The position numbers and the translations under genes are program-made. A stretch of DNA of 64,000 nucleotides, from positions 1,301,024 through 1,365,023 of the forward strand of contig JAMPAK010000001.1 of assembly GCA_023667285.1 (NCBI GenBank). The letters are read 5' to 3'. Under the pieces are notes generated by a model. That model was not told where the DNA came from and ran no database searches. It saw nothing but the letters and a program-made list of their open reading frames with translations. The stretch is from Muribaculaceae bacterium. GTDB taxonomy: Bacteria > Bacteroidota > Bacteroidia > Bacteroidales > Muribaculaceae. Shown here one piece after another: positions 27,344-37,050 of the stretch. Within the stretch, counting starts at the first letter, position 1; every line of letters starts with the position of its first letter.

Positions 27344-27375
27344 TAAAAAAATTTCCTCCGGGTGATAGATATAAG

Positions 27376-27422
27376 GCGCGTGTGTGCATCTATACTAATG
27401 CACATGTTAAACACACACGCGC
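27376..27422. repeat. Nested inverted repeat between convergent genes
   Basis: GCGCGTGTGTG at 27376-27386 is the exact reverse complement of CACACACGCGC at 27412-27422. Inside it, TGTGCAT at 27383-27389 pairs exactly with ATGCACA at 27398-27404 across an eight-base loop. The two pairings share bases 27383-27386, so only one can form fully. It abuts the terminator at 27423. Confidence 0.65.
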
Positions 27423-27477
27423 TGCAGGCAGACCTCGAAGGGTGTCACACCCCACGCACAGGGCTGCCTGCATTTTT
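27423..27477 (+). terminator. Rho-independent terminator after the GH106 gene
   Basis: TGCAGGCAG at 27423-27431 pairs with CTGCCTGCA at 27464-27472, with an inner GGGTGTCACACCC palindrome, and runs into TTTTT. It lies between the convergent rhamnosidase and dnaG genes and may also serve dnaG in the other direction, though no T tract is seen on that side. Confidence 0.75.
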
Positions 27478-27495
27478 ATAGTGCATTCCTTGTTT

Positions 27496-29655
27496 TCAGC
27501 CTACTATCACCCTGTCGCCGATGAGTTTTGAGACTTCCTTGCGCTTCTCTTCCAGGCGCTTAAGCTCGGTCATCACCTTGATGGTCTCATTCTCATCCCC
27601 GGTGCAATCCCTGAGTCTGTCGAAAGCCCGTTTAATCTCAGTCTTGAGTATGGCGTTCTTCAGTTCAAACAGAGCGCGGGGGACAAGGTCGGCCAGCAGT
27701 TCGCGCTCAGAGGGGATATGAGCATATTTGGTGTGGACGTTGCTCAACACATGCCGCTCCACCACAAGTTCAGTAGCCAGATTTCTCACAGTGTCATCAT
27801 GATAGGAGCATAGCTGATTCATGAGATAGTCAGCGCTGAAGTCATTGATTCCGGCGTGATACTCCTCATCAATCCGCTCCGTGAGCGAGCGCTCCATGGC
27901 CGAGATACTGCCCATGTCAGTGGCCTTGGAGCGTATCTCCTCGATGCCGGCTCTGAACGACTCCTCCCTGACCTCGCAGAGGCGTTTTTGCTCACGCTCC
28001 AGGTCCTCCTGCCATGTCTGTCGGCTCAGGGTGCGCGCAGTGGTCAGCAGTATCACCACGTCGCGGTTCACGAATTCAATCTTGTCAGCCTCAAGGTCCA
28101 TAGTGATATACTCAAGGACTGTTATCGGCTCTGTCTTCCCATCCTCATCGACGATCTCAGCAAACGAATAGTTGCCATATCTCGCCACGAGTCTCGCCAC
28201 CCCCAGTTCAGCCGGGCGCAGAGTCTTCATGACCTCTGCCTCCTCATCGGCCACCGGCTCCTGTTTGGAGTCAACATGCGGCTGCTCCTCAGTCCGGACG
28301 GCCGTCAGGTCTCCGCGCTGACGGTCCTCTCGGCTCTTCAGGGCATACTCGTTGAAATATTTGCCCACCTCGCGCCTCAACACATCCTCAGATATGAACA
28401 ATATCCTTGAACACTCCTGGATGTAGACACTGCGTGTGATCTCGTTAGGAATCAGGGCGATAGTCTTCACCACCCGTGTTATCACCGCCGCCCTGTGCGT
28501 TGGGTCGTCGGGGTTATCCTTGAGAAGGATCCTGGACATGAAGGTGATGAAGTCCGTCTCATTAGACGCTATGAACTCCGTTACCTCGGTCGAACTGTGG
28601 GTCTGCGCAAACGAATCAGGGTCCTCACCCGGCGGAAGCAGAAGCACCTTGATATCCATGTCGGCCTGCAGCAGGAGTTCTATGCCGCGCATGGCGGCCT
28701 TGATTCCGGCCGCGTCAGCGTCATATATCAGCGTCACATTGCGGGTGAAACGCTTTATCATCCTCACCTGCTCCACTGTCAGCGCCGTGCCTGACGAGGC
28801 CACGACATTCTCAACCCCAGCCTGGTGCATGGAGATGACATCCATGTATCCCTCCACGATGATACACTTCCCCTCCTTGGCTATCGCCTGCTTGGACTGG
28901 AAGATGCCATAGAGCTCGCGCCGCTTGCTGTAGATTTCGCTCTCGGGCGAGTTGACATATTTGGCTATAGTCTTCTCCTTCTTGAGTGTGCGTCCTCCGA
29001 AGGCCACCACCTTCCCTGAAAGCGACAGCACCGGATAAATCACCCTCCCCCTGAAGCGGTCTATCACCTTGCCGTCGTCAGTCTTATAGCAGAGGCCTGT
29101 AGAGACAAGATACTCCTCGCTGTAGCCACGCTCAGTGGCTTTGAGAAAGAGGGCATCGCGGCTCTCAGGGGCAAACCCCAGATGGAAACGCTCTATCATG
29201 GCGTCTGAGATGCCGCGATAGCGGAAATAACTCAGGCCGACATCCTGACCCTCGCGCGTGTCCTTCATGGTCTGCTCAAAGAAACGCATCGCAAAGTCGT
29301 TGACTGCAAGCATACTTTCCCTTGCCGTCTCAGCGCGTTCCTCCTCAGGGGTGAGCTCACGCTCCTCAACCTCGATGTTATACTTCTTAGCCAGCCATTT
29401 CAGAGCCTCGACATAGGTCAGCTGCTCTAGCTTCATCAGGAAGTTCACAGCACTCCCGCCCTCGCCACAGCTGAAACACTTACACAGCCCCTTGGCCTTC
29501 GACACATAGAACGACGGAGATCTGTCGTTGTGAAATGGACACAGCCCCACCCAGTTGGCTCCCCTGCGTTTCAGGCTCACGAAATCACTGACCACCTCGA
29601 CAATGTCGGCAGTGTCAAGAATCCTCTGAACGGTGGCATGGCTTATCTTATACAT
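27496..29655 (-). CDS. dnaG: DNA primase
   Basis: This 719-residue primase makes RNA primers for replication. The N-terminal zinc finger is seen as CPFH (Cys39, His42) and CFSC (Cys60, Cys63). The TOPRIM catalytic core has IIVEGYMDVISM and YDADAAG, and the long C-terminal region (about 430-719) corresponds to the helicase-binding domain, which is longer than in E. coli as is usual in Bacteroidetes. The start at 29655 gives MYKISHATVQRIL, aligning well with primases that begin near this point. The only promoter-like motif lies immediately upstream, so the message could be nearly leaderless. Confidence 0.96.
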   Translation of the reverse strand: MYKISHATVQRILDTADIVEVVSDFVSLKRRGANWVGLCPFHNDRSPSFYVSKAKGLCKCFSCGEGGSAVNFLMKLEQLTYVEALKWLAKKYNIEVEERELTPEEERAETARESMLAVNDFAMRFFEQTMKDTREGQDVGLSYFRYRGISDAMIERFHLGFAPESRDALFLKATERGYSEEYLVSTGLCYKTDDGKVIDRFRGRVIYPVLSLSGKVVAFGGRTLKKEKTIAKYVNSPESEIYSKRRELYGIFQSKQAIAKEGKCIIVEGYMDVISMHQAGVENVVASSGTALTVEQVRMIKRFTRNVTLIYDADAAGIKAAMRGIELLLQADMDIKVLLLPPGEDPDSFAQTHSSTEVTEFIASNETDFITFMSRILLKDNPDDPTHRAAVITRVVKTIALIPNEITRSVYIQECSRILFISEDVLRREVGKYFNEYALKSREDRQRGDLTAVRTEEQPHVDSKQEPVADEEAEVMKTLRPAELGVARLVARYGNYSFAEIVDEDGKTEPITVLEYITMDLEADKIEFVNRDVVILLTTARTLSRQTWQEDLEREQKRLCEVREESFRAGIEEIRSKATDMGSISAMERSLTERIDEEYHAGINDFSADYLMNQLCSYHDDTVRNLATELVVERHVLSNVHTKYAHIPSERELLADLVPRALFELKNAILKTEIKRAFDRLRDCTGDENETIKVMTELKRLEEKRKEVSKLIGDRVIVG

Positions 29656-29659
29656 AATG

Positions 29660-29667
29660 CAAAATTA
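29660..29667 (-). promoter_or_regulatory. Candidate dnaG -7 box abutting the start codon
   Basis: On the minus strand TAATTTTG ends only four bases before the dnaG ATG. With normal spacing transcription would start at or very near that ATG. No correctly spaced -33 TTG was found, so this may be coincidence. Confidence 0.35.
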
Positions 29668-29785
29668 CTAAATTTCTCCCAATCCCCACCCATTTAACCA
29701 CGACACAATTTCCGGTTATGCGGATTTCTCATCAGAAATTTCCAACATTCAAATTGACCGCATATGAAGATTGCGGGATTTTTCG

Positions 29786-29793
29786 TAATTTTG
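29786..29793 (+). promoter_or_regulatory. -7 box of the purB operon
   Basis: TAATTTTG matches TAnnTTTG and lies 22 bases before the purB ATG, implying a short leader. No well-spaced -33 element is evident. Confidence 0.5.
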
Positions 29794-29815
29794 CCCTCAA
29801 AAGCAATTGCAGCCA

Positions 29816-31159
29816 ATGAAACTCACGGAACTTACCGCCATTTCGCCTGTCGACGGACGCTATCGCTCCAAGTGTGAGCGCCTCGACGAGTATTTCTCAG
29901 AATATGCCCTCATCCGCTATCGTGTCAAGGTTGAGGTGGAATATTTCATAGCTCTCTGCGAGGTTCCTCTCCCCGCTCTCAAGGGGGTTGACCCGTCCAT
30001 ATTCCCGGCGCTGAGAAAAATCTACACAGATTTCAACGTCAGCGACGCCACCCGCATCAAGGAGATAGAGAGCGTCACAAACCACGATGTCAAGGCCGTC
30101 GAATACTTCCTCAAGGAACGCTTTGACACACTCGGCCTCGAGCCTTACAAGGAGTTCATCCACTTTGGCCTCACCTCTCAGGACATCAACAACACCTCTG
30201 TCCCCATGAGCGTCAAGGACGCCCTGGCAGACCTTTACCGTCCCGCCCTTATGGGCCTTATCGAGGCTCTCGAGGCAAAGGCCGATGAGTGGTATGACAT
30301 CCCCATGCTCGCCAAGACCCACGGACAGCCTGCCTCTCCCACCCGTCTGGGCAAGGAGATACGGGTCTTCTCCTACAGGCTCCGCCGTCAGCTGGCCGTT
30401 CTCGACGCCACCACAGTGAGCGGCAAGTTTGGAGGCGCCACAGGCAACTTCAACGCACATCTCATCGCATTCCCTGACTATGACTGGCGCGACTTCGGAG
30501 CCCGTTTCCTCTCGGAGAAACTCGGCATCGAGCGCGAGGAATATACCACACAGATCTCCAACTACGACAACCTCGCAGCCCTCTTCGACGCCCTCGCCCG
30601 CATCAACAACATCATCCTCGACCTTGACCGCGACATCTGGATGTATGTGTCGATGGAATATTTCAAACAGCGCATCAAGGCAGGCGAGGTCGGCTCATCG
30701 GCCATGCCTCACAAGGTCAACCCCATCGACTTCGAGAACTCCGAGGGCAACATCGGAATGGCAAACGCCATCCTAGGCCATCTGGCCTCGAAACTTCCCG
30801 TGTCACGCCTGCAGCGCGACCTGACGGACTCGACCGTGCTGCGCAACATCGGTGTCCCCCTGGCGCACACGCTCATAGCCATCGCCTCGACCATGAAGGG
30901 GCTGGGCAAGCTCCTGCTCAACCGCGCCGCCATCGACCGCGACCTCGACAACACCTGGAGCGTTGTGGCCGAGGCAATGCAGACAATACTCCGCCGCGAG
31001 GGCTATCCCAAGCCCTATGAGACCCTCAAGGCCCTCACACGCACCAACGAAGCCGTGACGGCTGAGAGCATCGCAGCCTTTGTAGAGACCCTCGACGTGA
31101 CCCCCGAGGTCAAGGAAGAGCTCCGCGCCATCACTCCTCACAACTACACCGGCTATTGA
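29816..31159 (+). CDS. purB: Adenylosuccinate lyase
   Basis: This 447-residue enzyme acts twice in purine synthesis, splitting SAICAR and adenylosuccinate to release fumarate. The fumarase-superfamily signature GSSAMPHKVNPIDFENSEGN is near residues 292-311, with the HGQPASPT segment near 170. MKLTELTAISPVDGRY is the common start of the E. coli-type family, so ATG 29816 is preferred to the in-frame TTG at 29807. It heads a plus-strand run with a small membrane gene, dxs, trkA and trkH, with gaps under ten bases or overlaps. Confidence 0.96.
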   Translation: MKLTELTAISPVDGRYRSKCERLDEYFSEYALIRYRVKVEVEYFIALCEVPLPALKGVDPSIFPALRKIYTDFNVSDATRIKEIESVTNHDVKAVEYFLKERFDTLGLEPYKEFIHFGLTSQDINNTSVPMSVKDALADLYRPALMGLIEALEAKADEWYDIPMLAKTHGQPASPTRLGKEIRVFSYRLRRQLAVLDATTVSGKFGGATGNFNAHLIAFPDYDWRDFGARFLSEKLGIEREEYTTQISNYDNLAALFDALARINNIILDLDRDIWMYVSMEYFKQRIKAGEVGSSAMPHKVNPIDFENSEGNIGMANAILGHLASKLPVSRLQRDLTDSTVLRNIGVPLAHTLIAIASTMKGLGKLLLNRAAIDRDLDNTWSVVAEAMQTILRREGYPKPYETLKALTRTNEAVTAESIAAFVETLDVTPEVKEELRAITPHNYTGY

Positions 31160-31167
31160 TTCAACCC

Positions 31168-31356
31168 ATGGACACCTCCACTAAGATCCGCTTCGGCTTC
31201 ATCGCGGCCCTGTGGCTCGTGTTGGTATGGCTGGTGGTGTCATCGCAGCCCTTCACCCTCTGGACACTCTTCATGATCACAGTCTCAGGCATAGTGGTGT
31301 GGGTGCCCCTCTACAAGAAATATATCAAGAATGACAAAGGGAACAAACAGCAATAA
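31168..31356 (+). CDS. Small two-helix membrane protein
   Basis: The predicted 62-residue protein has two hydrophobic segments ([18 protein letters not shown] and [16 protein letters not shown]) and a short basic tail, [13 protein letters not shown]. It starts eight bases after the purB stop and overlaps the start of dxs by 26 bases. A TTG at 31156 would add four residues. I do not recognise a family; it may be a small inner-membrane protein translated in the operon. Confidence 0.6.
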   Translation: MDTSTKIRFGFIAALWLVLVWLVVSSQPFTLWTLFMITVSGIVVWVPLYKKYIKNDKGNKQQ

Positions 31357-33274
31357 CCCTGACCACGGAGAAAACGGACGCTATCCGCTCTTGGAGACCG
31401 TCAATTCTCCGGCAGACCTCCGCAAGATCCCCATGGCCGATCTTCCGAAGGTATGCACTGAGTTGCGCTCGTTTCTGATTGATTCCCTCTCCTCTCATCC
31501 GGGGCATTTCGCCTCCTCGATGGGTGCCGTCGAGCTCACGGTGGCGCTCCACTACGTTTTCAACACCCCATACGACCGCATTGTCTGGGACGTGGGCCAT
31601 CAGGCATACGGCCACAAGGTGCTGACCGGGCGCCGCGACCGCTTCGACACCCTGCGCACCCTCGGGGGACTCTCAGGCTTCCCATCTCCAAAGGAGAGCG
31701 AGTATGACACCTTCACAGCCGGCCACGCCTCAAACTCCATCTCGGCCGCCCTCGGCATGGCAGTGGCCGCCAAGCTTCACAAGGATGAGCCGCGACGCAA
31801 CGTCGTGGCCATCATCGGCGATGCCTCCATCTCGGGCGGACTCGCATTCGAGGGGCTGAACAATGCCGCAAACGCAAATGCCGACCTGCTCATCATACTC
31901 AACGACAACGATATGTCGATTGACCGCAATGTCGGTTCGCTCAACTCATATCTCGCACATCTCACTTCCTCGCGCTCATACAACAACCTGCGCTACAAGG
32001 CAGCGTCGCTGCTGAGGAAACTACACGTCATCGGCGACAAGGGGAAGGGGCGCATCATGCGCTTCAACAACTCACTCAAGTCGCTCATAACCCACGAGCA
32101 AAACATCTTCGAGGGTCTGGACATCCGCTATTTCGGGCCTTTTGACGGCCACGACGTCAAGACCATCGTGCGTGTGCTTCAGGATATTAAGGACTTCCAC
32201 GGTCCGCGCATTCTTCATCTGCGTACAGTCAAGGGCAAAGGATATGCGCCGGCTGAGGCTGACCCGACCACCTGGCATGCCCCGGGGCTGTTCGACCCCA
32301 CCACGGGCAAGCGCCCCACTGTCCAGGCTGCAAAGCCACCTAAGTATCAGGAGATTTTCGGCAAGACACTTGTCGAGATTGCCCGCGAGAACCCCGAGGT
32401 GGTGGGAGTCTCTGCCGCCATGCTTTCAGGGACATCAATGGCCATGATGCAGGAGGCGTTCCCAGACAGGACCTTCGATGTCGGCATTTCCGAGGGACAC
32501 GCCGTCACCTTTGCCGGCGGAATGGCCAAGGATGGTCTGAAGCCCTTCGTGGCCATATACTCCTCATTCCTGCAGCGCGCCTATTCACACATCATCCACG
32601 ATGTGGCCATCGAGGGGCTCCAGGTGGTCTTCTGTCTTGACAGAGCCGGGCTCGTGGGGGAGGATGGAGCCACGCATCACGGTGTCTTCGACCTGGCATA
32701 TCTGCGTTCCATCCCCGGCATGACGGTCTCCGCGCCGCGTTCGGCCGACATGTTGCGTCGCCTCATGTTCACCGCCCTCGGCTTCTCAGGTCCATTTGCC
32801 ATCCGCTATCCGCGCGGGAATGCCGACGCCCTCCCCACAGACACCCGTGAGCCGCTCACCATAGGCAAGGGAGAGATGCTGCGCGAAGGCAATGATGCCA
32901 CCATCCTCACCATTGGCACCGTGGCTGCCGATGCTCTCAAGGCTGCTGGGAAGGCCCATGAGGAACTGGGCCTTGACATCGCCGTCTACGACATGATTTT
33001 CCTCAAGCCTCTCGACGAGGAGATACTCAAGCGTGCATCTGCGGCCGGCCGTCCGGTCATAACCGTTGAGGATAGCACCATCGACGGCGGACTCGGCTCT
33101 GCCGTGGCTGAATGGCTCGCAGCGTCAGGCTCAGGAGTGTCAGTCACTCGTCTGGGTGTCCCTGACCGCTTCATCCCCCATGGCAAGCCCTCTGAACTCC
33201 ATCATCTCTGCGGATTTGATGAGGCCGGAATCTTCTCAGCCATAAAGAACCTAAATCTCTCCCACACAATATGA
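31331..33274 (+). CDS. dxs: 1-deoxy-D-xylulose-5-phosphate synthase
   Basis: This 647-residue thiamine-diphosphate enzyme joins pyruvate and glyceraldehyde 3-phosphate in the first step of the MEP isoprenoid pathway. [15 protein letters not shown], the TPP/Mg motif [32 protein letters not shown] and the C-terminal transketolase domain are present. ATG 31331 lies inside the preceding small gene; a TTG at 31391 would give [10 protein letters not shown], nearer the usual family start, so the true start is not settled. The stop overlaps the trkA ATG by four bases. Confidence 0.96.
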   Translation: MTKGTNSNNPDHGENGRYPLLETVNSPADLRKIPMADLPKVCTELRSFLIDSLSSHPGHFASSMGAVELTVALHYVFNTPYDRIVWDVGHQAYGHKVLTGRRDRFDTLRTLGGLSGFPSPKESEYDTFTAGHASNSISAALGMAVAAKLHKDEPRRNVVAIIGDASISGGLAFEGLNNAANANADLLIILNDNDMSIDRNVGSLNSYLAHLTSSRSYNNLRYKAASLLRKLHVIGDKGKGRIMRFNNSLKSLITHEQNIFEGLDIRYFGPFDGHDVKTIVRVLQDIKDFHGPRILHLRTVKGKGYAPAEADPTTWHAPGLFDPTTGKRPTVQAAKPPKYQEIFGKTLVEIARENPEVVGVSAAMLSGTSMAMMQEAFPDRTFDVGISEGHAVTFAGGMAKDGLKPFVAIYSSFLQRAYSHIIHDVAIEGLQVVFCLDRAGLVGEDGATHHGVFDLAYLRSIPGMTVSAPRSADMLRRLMFTALGFSGPFAIRYPRGNADALPTDTREPLTIGKGEMLREGNDATILTIGTVAADALKAAGKAHEELGLDIAVYDMIFLKPLDEEILKRASAAGRPVITVEDSTIDGGLGSAVAEWLAASGSGVSVTRLGVPDRFIPHGKPSELHHLCGFDEAGIFSAIKNLNLSHTI

Positions 33275-34605
33275 GAATCCTTATAGCCGGCTGCGGCGAG
33301 GTCGGGACTCATCTCGCCAAGCTCCTCTCGCGCGAGGAGCAGGACATCACGGTGCTTGATGAGGACCGTGAGAAACTCGCCCTGCTCGACTCAAACTATA
33401 ATCTGCTTACCGTTCATGGGCGCCCCACATCCTTCAATGCCCTCCGCTCGGCCGGCGTGGAGGAGTGTGATCTTTTCATAGCCGTCACACCTTTCGAGAC
33501 GCGCAACATCGTCTCCTGTGCCATAGCCAAGAGCCTTGGAGCCGCCAAGACCGTGGCCCGTATAGACAACTATGAGTTCAAGGACCCGGCAAACCGCGAC
33601 TTCTTCACCAAAATCGGGGCCGATGATGTGATCTATCCCGAATATCTTGCGGCGCTCGAGATTATCACTGCGCTCAACCACAACTGGGCGCGCCACTGGT
33701 TTGAGCTCCATGAGGGGCAGCTTATCCTTGTAGGCATCAAACTGCGCGAGGCAGCCCCGCTCATAGGTATCCAGCTCAAGGAGCTCGGCCGCAAGACCCA
33801 CGACTTCCATGTGGCCGCCATCAAGCGGAACAACGAGACCATCATCCCTCGTGGCGACGACCGCCTGGAGAATAACGACATAGTCTATTTCATGACCACT
33901 CGCGAGCATGTCGATGTGCTTGTCTCCCTCTGTGGCAAGGTCAAGCGCACCATCCGCGACGTCATCATCATGGGCGGAAGCCGCATAGCCATCCAACTCT
34001 GCCGGATGGCCGGTGAGAAGTTCCGCTTCAAGATTATTGACCCCGACCGCGAGACTTGTGTCAAACTCTCAGAGCGATGTCCTGACGCCCTCATAATCAA
34101 TGCCGATGCCCGCGACACCGATGTCCTCCGCGATGCCGGCATCGATGATGCCGATGCCTTCATAGCCATCTCTGAGTCGAGTGAGAGCAATATACTCACC
34201 TGCCTAACAGCCAAGGAATTTGGTATCCGCAAGACCATCGCTGAGGTGGAGAATCTCCAGTTCATCTCTGAGGCTGAGGGGCTCAACATAGGTACAATCA
34301 TAAATAAGAAGCTCCTAGCCTCGTCGCGCATATTCCAGATGATGCTCGACCGCGACAAATCTTCATCAAAGTGTCTCGCCATGGCCGATGCAGAGGTGGC
34401 TGAGATTGTGGCCGGGGAGGGTTCAAAGATCACCCGCGCCGCGGTTAAGGATTTGCGTCTGTCGCGCGACATGACCATTGCCGGACTCATCCGCGATGGT
34501 GTCGGACAGCTTGTGGGCGGCAATACCGTCATCCGTCCTGGCGACCGCGTAGTGGTATTCACCCTCAACGGAGCCATCCATAAAGTAGAGCGACTGTTCA
34601 GATGA
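33271..34605 (+). CDS. trkA: Trk potassium uptake regulator TrkA
   Basis: The 444-residue cytoplasmic protein has two tandem RCK units. Each has a Rossmann NAD-binding segment ([15 protein letters not shown] at 3-17 and [15 protein letters not shown] near 232) followed by a TrkA-C domain. It gates the TrkH channel in response to nucleotides. ATGA overlaps join it to dxs before it and trkH after it, so translation is probably coupled. Confidence 0.95.
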   Translation: MRILIAGCGEVGTHLAKLLSREEQDITVLDEDREKLALLDSNYNLLTVHGRPTSFNALRSAGVEECDLFIAVTPFETRNIVSCAIAKSLGAAKTVARIDNYEFKDPANRDFFTKIGADDVIYPEYLAALEIITALNHNWARHWFELHEGQLILVGIKLREAAPLIGIQLKELGRKTHDFHVAAIKRNNETIIPRGDDRLENNDIVYFMTTREHVDVLVSLCGKVKRTIRDVIIMGGSRIAIQLCRMAGEKFRFKIIDPDRETCVKLSERCPDALIINADARDTDVLRDAGIDDADAFIAISESSESNILTCLTAKEFGIRKTIAEVENLQFISEAEGLNIGTIINKKLLASSRIFQMMLDRDKSSSKCLAMADAEVAEIVAGEGSKITRAAVKDLRLSRDMTIAGLIRDGVGQLVGGNTVIRPGDRVVVFTLNGAIHKVERLFR

Positions 34606-36098
34606 GAAATCGTGTCCGCGACCTTCGCCGCAACCTCACCTTCATCAACTTCCCTGTCATCATCAGGGTGATAGGTTTCCTACTTCTCATCGAGGGGGGC
34701 TTCCTGCTCTTCCCCCTTGCCACATGCCTCATCTATGGTGAGAGCGACTGGCTCGATTTTCTCTACACCTCGCTGCTCACCATCGGGGTCGGGACCGCGC
34801 TTTCCATGTTCATCAAGCCATCCACCTCCCAGATGGGCAAGCGCGAGGGCTTCCTGCTCACAGCCTTGGTGTGGGTGGTGCTGTCGCTCTTCGGGATGAT
34901 ACCGTTCATGCTCATGGATGACTCACCCCTGTCAATCTCCGATGCATTCTTCGAATCCATGTCGGGCTTCACCACCACCGGAGCCACCATCATGGTCTCC
35001 ATAGACCATCTCGGACACGGCGCCCTATTGTGGCGCTCGCTCATGCAGTGGATAGGGGGCATGGGAATCATCCTCTTCACCCTGGCCGTTGTCCCCATGC
35101 TCAACTCCTCAGGGGGCATGCAGATGTTCAACGCAGAGGTCACCGGAATCACCCACGACAAGCTCCGTCCGCGCATCTCACAGACAGCCAAGAGCCTATG
35201 GCTCATCTACACTACTCTCACACTCACGCTCGGCATCCTCCTCTACCTTGGCCCCATGGACGGATTTGAGTCCATCTGCTATGCCTTCTCTGTGATGTCG
35301 ACAGGAGGATTCTCTACGTCAGATGCCGGCCTTTACGTATGGAACTCAGACTATATAGAGGCCATAGTGACAATCTTCATGTTTCTAGGGGGTGTCAGTT
35401 TCACACTGCTCTACCGTCTTGTCCACCGCGACTTCCATACCGTCTGGGCCAACGATGTCTTCCGTGTCTACATCTGGATAATCCTGGGTGTCTATGTCAT
35501 TTTCGTGGCAAACATCTTCTATGTCGGCTCATATTCAGGAATTAAGTCAGTGACACTCGATCCGCTCTTCCAGATTATCTCCATGATGTCGTCGACAGGC
35601 TTTGAGGTGGCCGATTTCGGTACATGGGGCACCTTTGTCCTTGCCATAACCTTTGTGCTGATGTTTTTCGGTGCATGTGCAGGCTCCACAAGCGGCGGCG
35701 CCAAGCTCGACCGTCTCATATACATGCTCAAGAACTGCCGCAATGAGATAGCCCGGAGCATTCACCCCAACAATATCCTCACCGTGCGTGTCAACGGCAA
35801 GGTTATACCTCACGATACCGTCTCCAAGGTCATCGCGTTTCTCTGTCTCTACGTCCTAATCATCCTGGTGGGCGGTGTGGCCCTCACAGCCATGGGGATG
35901 CCTTTGATTGACTCCTTCTTCTCGGCCTTCACCTGCATCTCAAACACCGGGCTCAGTGCGGGTGTCACCGGATATGGAGGCACATTTGCCATTGTCCCCG
36001 ATGCAGGCAAGTGGCTTCTCTCATTCATCATGCTCACCGGACGTCTCGAACTCTTCACTGTCCTCATCCTCTTCACCCCTTCCTTCTGGCACAAATAA
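34602..36098 (+). CDS. trkH: Trk potassium transporter TrkH
   Basis: This 498-residue inner-membrane protein has the four-fold M1-P-M2 layout of the TrkH/KtrB family. Pore-loop segments such as SGFTTTGAT (near 125-133), STGGFSTSDAG (near 230-240), MSSTGFEVADFG and NTGLSAGVTGYG carry the selectivity glycine positions. It imports K+ with TrkA. It is the last gene of the purB-dxs-trk run. Confidence 0.95.
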   Translation: MRNRVRDLRRNLTFINFPVIIRVIGFLLLIEGGFLLFPLATCLIYGESDWLDFLYTSLLTIGVGTALSMFIKPSTSQMGKREGFLLTALVWVVLSLFGMIPFMLMDDSPLSISDAFFESMSGFTTTGATIMVSIDHLGHGALLWRSLMQWIGGMGIILFTLAVVPMLNSSGGMQMFNAEVTGITHDKLRPRISQTAKSLWLIYTTLTLTLGILLYLGPMDGFESICYAFSVMSTGGFSTSDAGLYVWNSDYIEAIVTIFMFLGGVSFTLLYRLVHRDFHTVWANDVFRVYIWIILGVYVIFVANIFYVGSYSGIKSVTLDPLFQIISMMSSTGFEVADFGTWGTFVLAITFVLMFFGACAGSTSGGAKLDRLIYMLKNCRNEIARSIHPNNILTVRVNGKVIPHDTVSKVIAFLCLYVLIILVGGVALTAMGMPLIDSFFSAFTCISNTGLSAGVTGYGGTFAIVPDAGKWLLSFIMLTGRLELFTVLILFTPSFWHK

Positions 36099-36126
36099 CT
36101 CCGCTGATCCTTGTTGAACAGCGGAG
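36099..36126 (-). terminator. Hairpin between convergent trkH and DUF3861 genes
   Basis: CTCCGCTG and CAGCGGAG form a perfect eight-base-pair stem with a 12-base loop. On the minus strand it is followed by TTATTTG, a weak T tract, so it probably ends the DUF3861 transcript and may also stop trkH. Confidence 0.55.
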
Positions 36127-36148
36127 TATAGAGCGTGACTCAGATTGC

Positions 36149-36445
36149 TTACTTGCAATCATTCTTGCCCTTCAGTTTGTGCTTGAAATCGTTAAGCTGA
36201 CCGAGGAACGTGGCGAAGTCAGCATTGTCGGGATATTTTTTCAGCGCGTGGTGCAGGAGACGGAGTCCCACAACGAGTTCACGCGCATGCTTTTCTGTCA
36301 GACCCTCCTTCTGCTCTGCAAGGCTTGCCAGGGCAGCGAGGTCATGATGGCCACCAAAGTTAAAGGCCATCACCTCTTGGATCTTTCCATCGACCACTTC
36401 GGTGATATTGAAGTGATAAGAACGTTTTACTTTATTACAATCCAT
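36149..36445 (-). CDS. DUF3861-like small protein
   Basis: The likely 98-residue product starts at MDCNKVKRSYHFNI; an upstream ATG at 36505 would add 20 residues without family likeness. The YHFNITEV ... EVMAFNFGGHHDLAALA stretch and the following ELVVGLRLLHHALKKYPDN resemble DUF3861 proteins of unknown function. It has no signal peptide or membrane segment and is probably cytoplasmic. It is monocistronic, convergent with trkH. No clear promoter motif is visible upstream. Confidence 0.65.
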   Translation of the reverse strand: MDCNKVKRSYHFNITEVVDGKIQEVMAFNFGGHHDLAALASLAEQKEGLTEKHARELVVGLRLLHHALKKYPDNADFATFLGQLNDFKHKLKGKNDCK

Positions 36446-36669
36446 AGTCGTATGCTTTAGAAAGTTGACTTTTTCAAAATTCAACTTACTAACATCCTCC
36501 AACATCTGAAAGTTTCCACTCTCCTCACTACCTTAAGATTAATTAAGAGATTGGGAAGTTCGGAGACCGTAACTCACCGGTTCCCCGCAACCGCCGGATT
36601 GCAATCGACGTCAGCCTGCGAACCCTTCTGGTATCGTCTCACTCTGCAACCTCAGGTTGCAAATGGGAT

Positions 36670-36786
36670 CCGAAGGTCGCCAATTTACTCGTAATCCCCC
36701 CTAAAAACGGCGCCCCTGGGCCGCCGAAATACATCCCGGATGTCCCATGTCCTGGGGATTCCGCCGAAATTTACCACCCCGAAGGC
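36670..36786 (-). repeat. Second copy of the dispersed intergenic repeat
   Basis: Read on the minus strand, this stretch gives GCCTTCGGGG, TTTCGGCGG, GGCGCCGTTT and TACGAGTAAAT followed by GGCGACCTTCGG, the same blocks in the same order as the element at 218-360. Here the blocks are separated by different spacer sequence. The interval from 36446 to 36810 has no credible gene; besides this element it has a perfect palindrome GCAACCT-c-AGGTTGC at 36646-36660. Confidence 0.65.
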
Positions 36787-36810
36787 TTCTCTTACGTAGG
36801 ATGCCTTGAA

Positions 36811-36843
36811 AAGCAAAAAGGCTGACAGGATGCTGTCAGCCTT
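36811..36843 (-). terminator. Rho-independent terminator of tRNA-Arg(ACG)
   Basis: AAGGCTGACAG pairs perfectly with CTGTCAGCCTT around a four-base loop and is followed on the minus strand by TTTGCTTTT. It lies eight bases beyond the tRNA 3' end. Confidence 0.9.
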
Positions 36844-36850
36844 GAGATTG

Positions 36851-36924
36851 TGACTCATACAGGATTCAAACCTGTAACCTTCTGATCCGTAGTCAGATGC
36901 TCTATTCAGTTGAGCTAATGAGCC
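36851..36924 (-). tRNA. tRNA-Arg(ACG)
   Basis: The 74 bases fold as a full cloverleaf. The acceptor arm is GGCTCAT/ATGAGTC with one G-U pair. The D arm is GCTC/GAGC. The anticodon stem TCTGA/TCAGA encloses CTACGGA with anticodon ACG. The T arm is ACAGG/CCTGT with TTTGAAT in the loop, and the discriminator is A. The 3' CCA is not encoded. The ACG anticodon normally becomes ICG and reads CGU, CGC and CGA. Confidence 0.95.
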
Positions 36925-36945
36925 GTCTTTTTCTCTTTTGCGATG

Positions 36946-36977
36946 CAAAGTTACGGACTTTTTACGGACTGTGCAAA
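36946..36977 (-). promoter_or_regulatory. Promoter of tRNA-Arg(ACG)
   Basis: On the minus strand TTTG (36977-36974) and TAACTTTG (36953-36946) are spaced by 20 bases, 22 bases before the tRNA 5' end. Confidence 0.75.
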
Positions 36978-37014
36978 TTTTTGAGGCAATTTTTTGAAAA
37001 AATCTTCATTATGG

Positions 37015-37045
37015 TTGGCCGGATAGGGTTTTATGACTAATTTTG
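37015..37045 (+). promoter_or_regulatory. Promoter of the outer-membrane barrel gene
   Basis: TTG at 37015-37017 and TAATTTTG at 37038-37045 are 20 bases apart. The expected transcription start, near 37051, is exactly where the 167-bp inverted repeat begins. Confidence 0.65.
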
Positions 37046-37050
37046 AGGTC

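Noticed and set aside
36685-36948. 87-codon minus-strand frame covering tRNA-Arg(ACG)
   Set aside because: It runs through the tRNA, its terminator and the dispersed repeat, so it cannot be a real protein gene.
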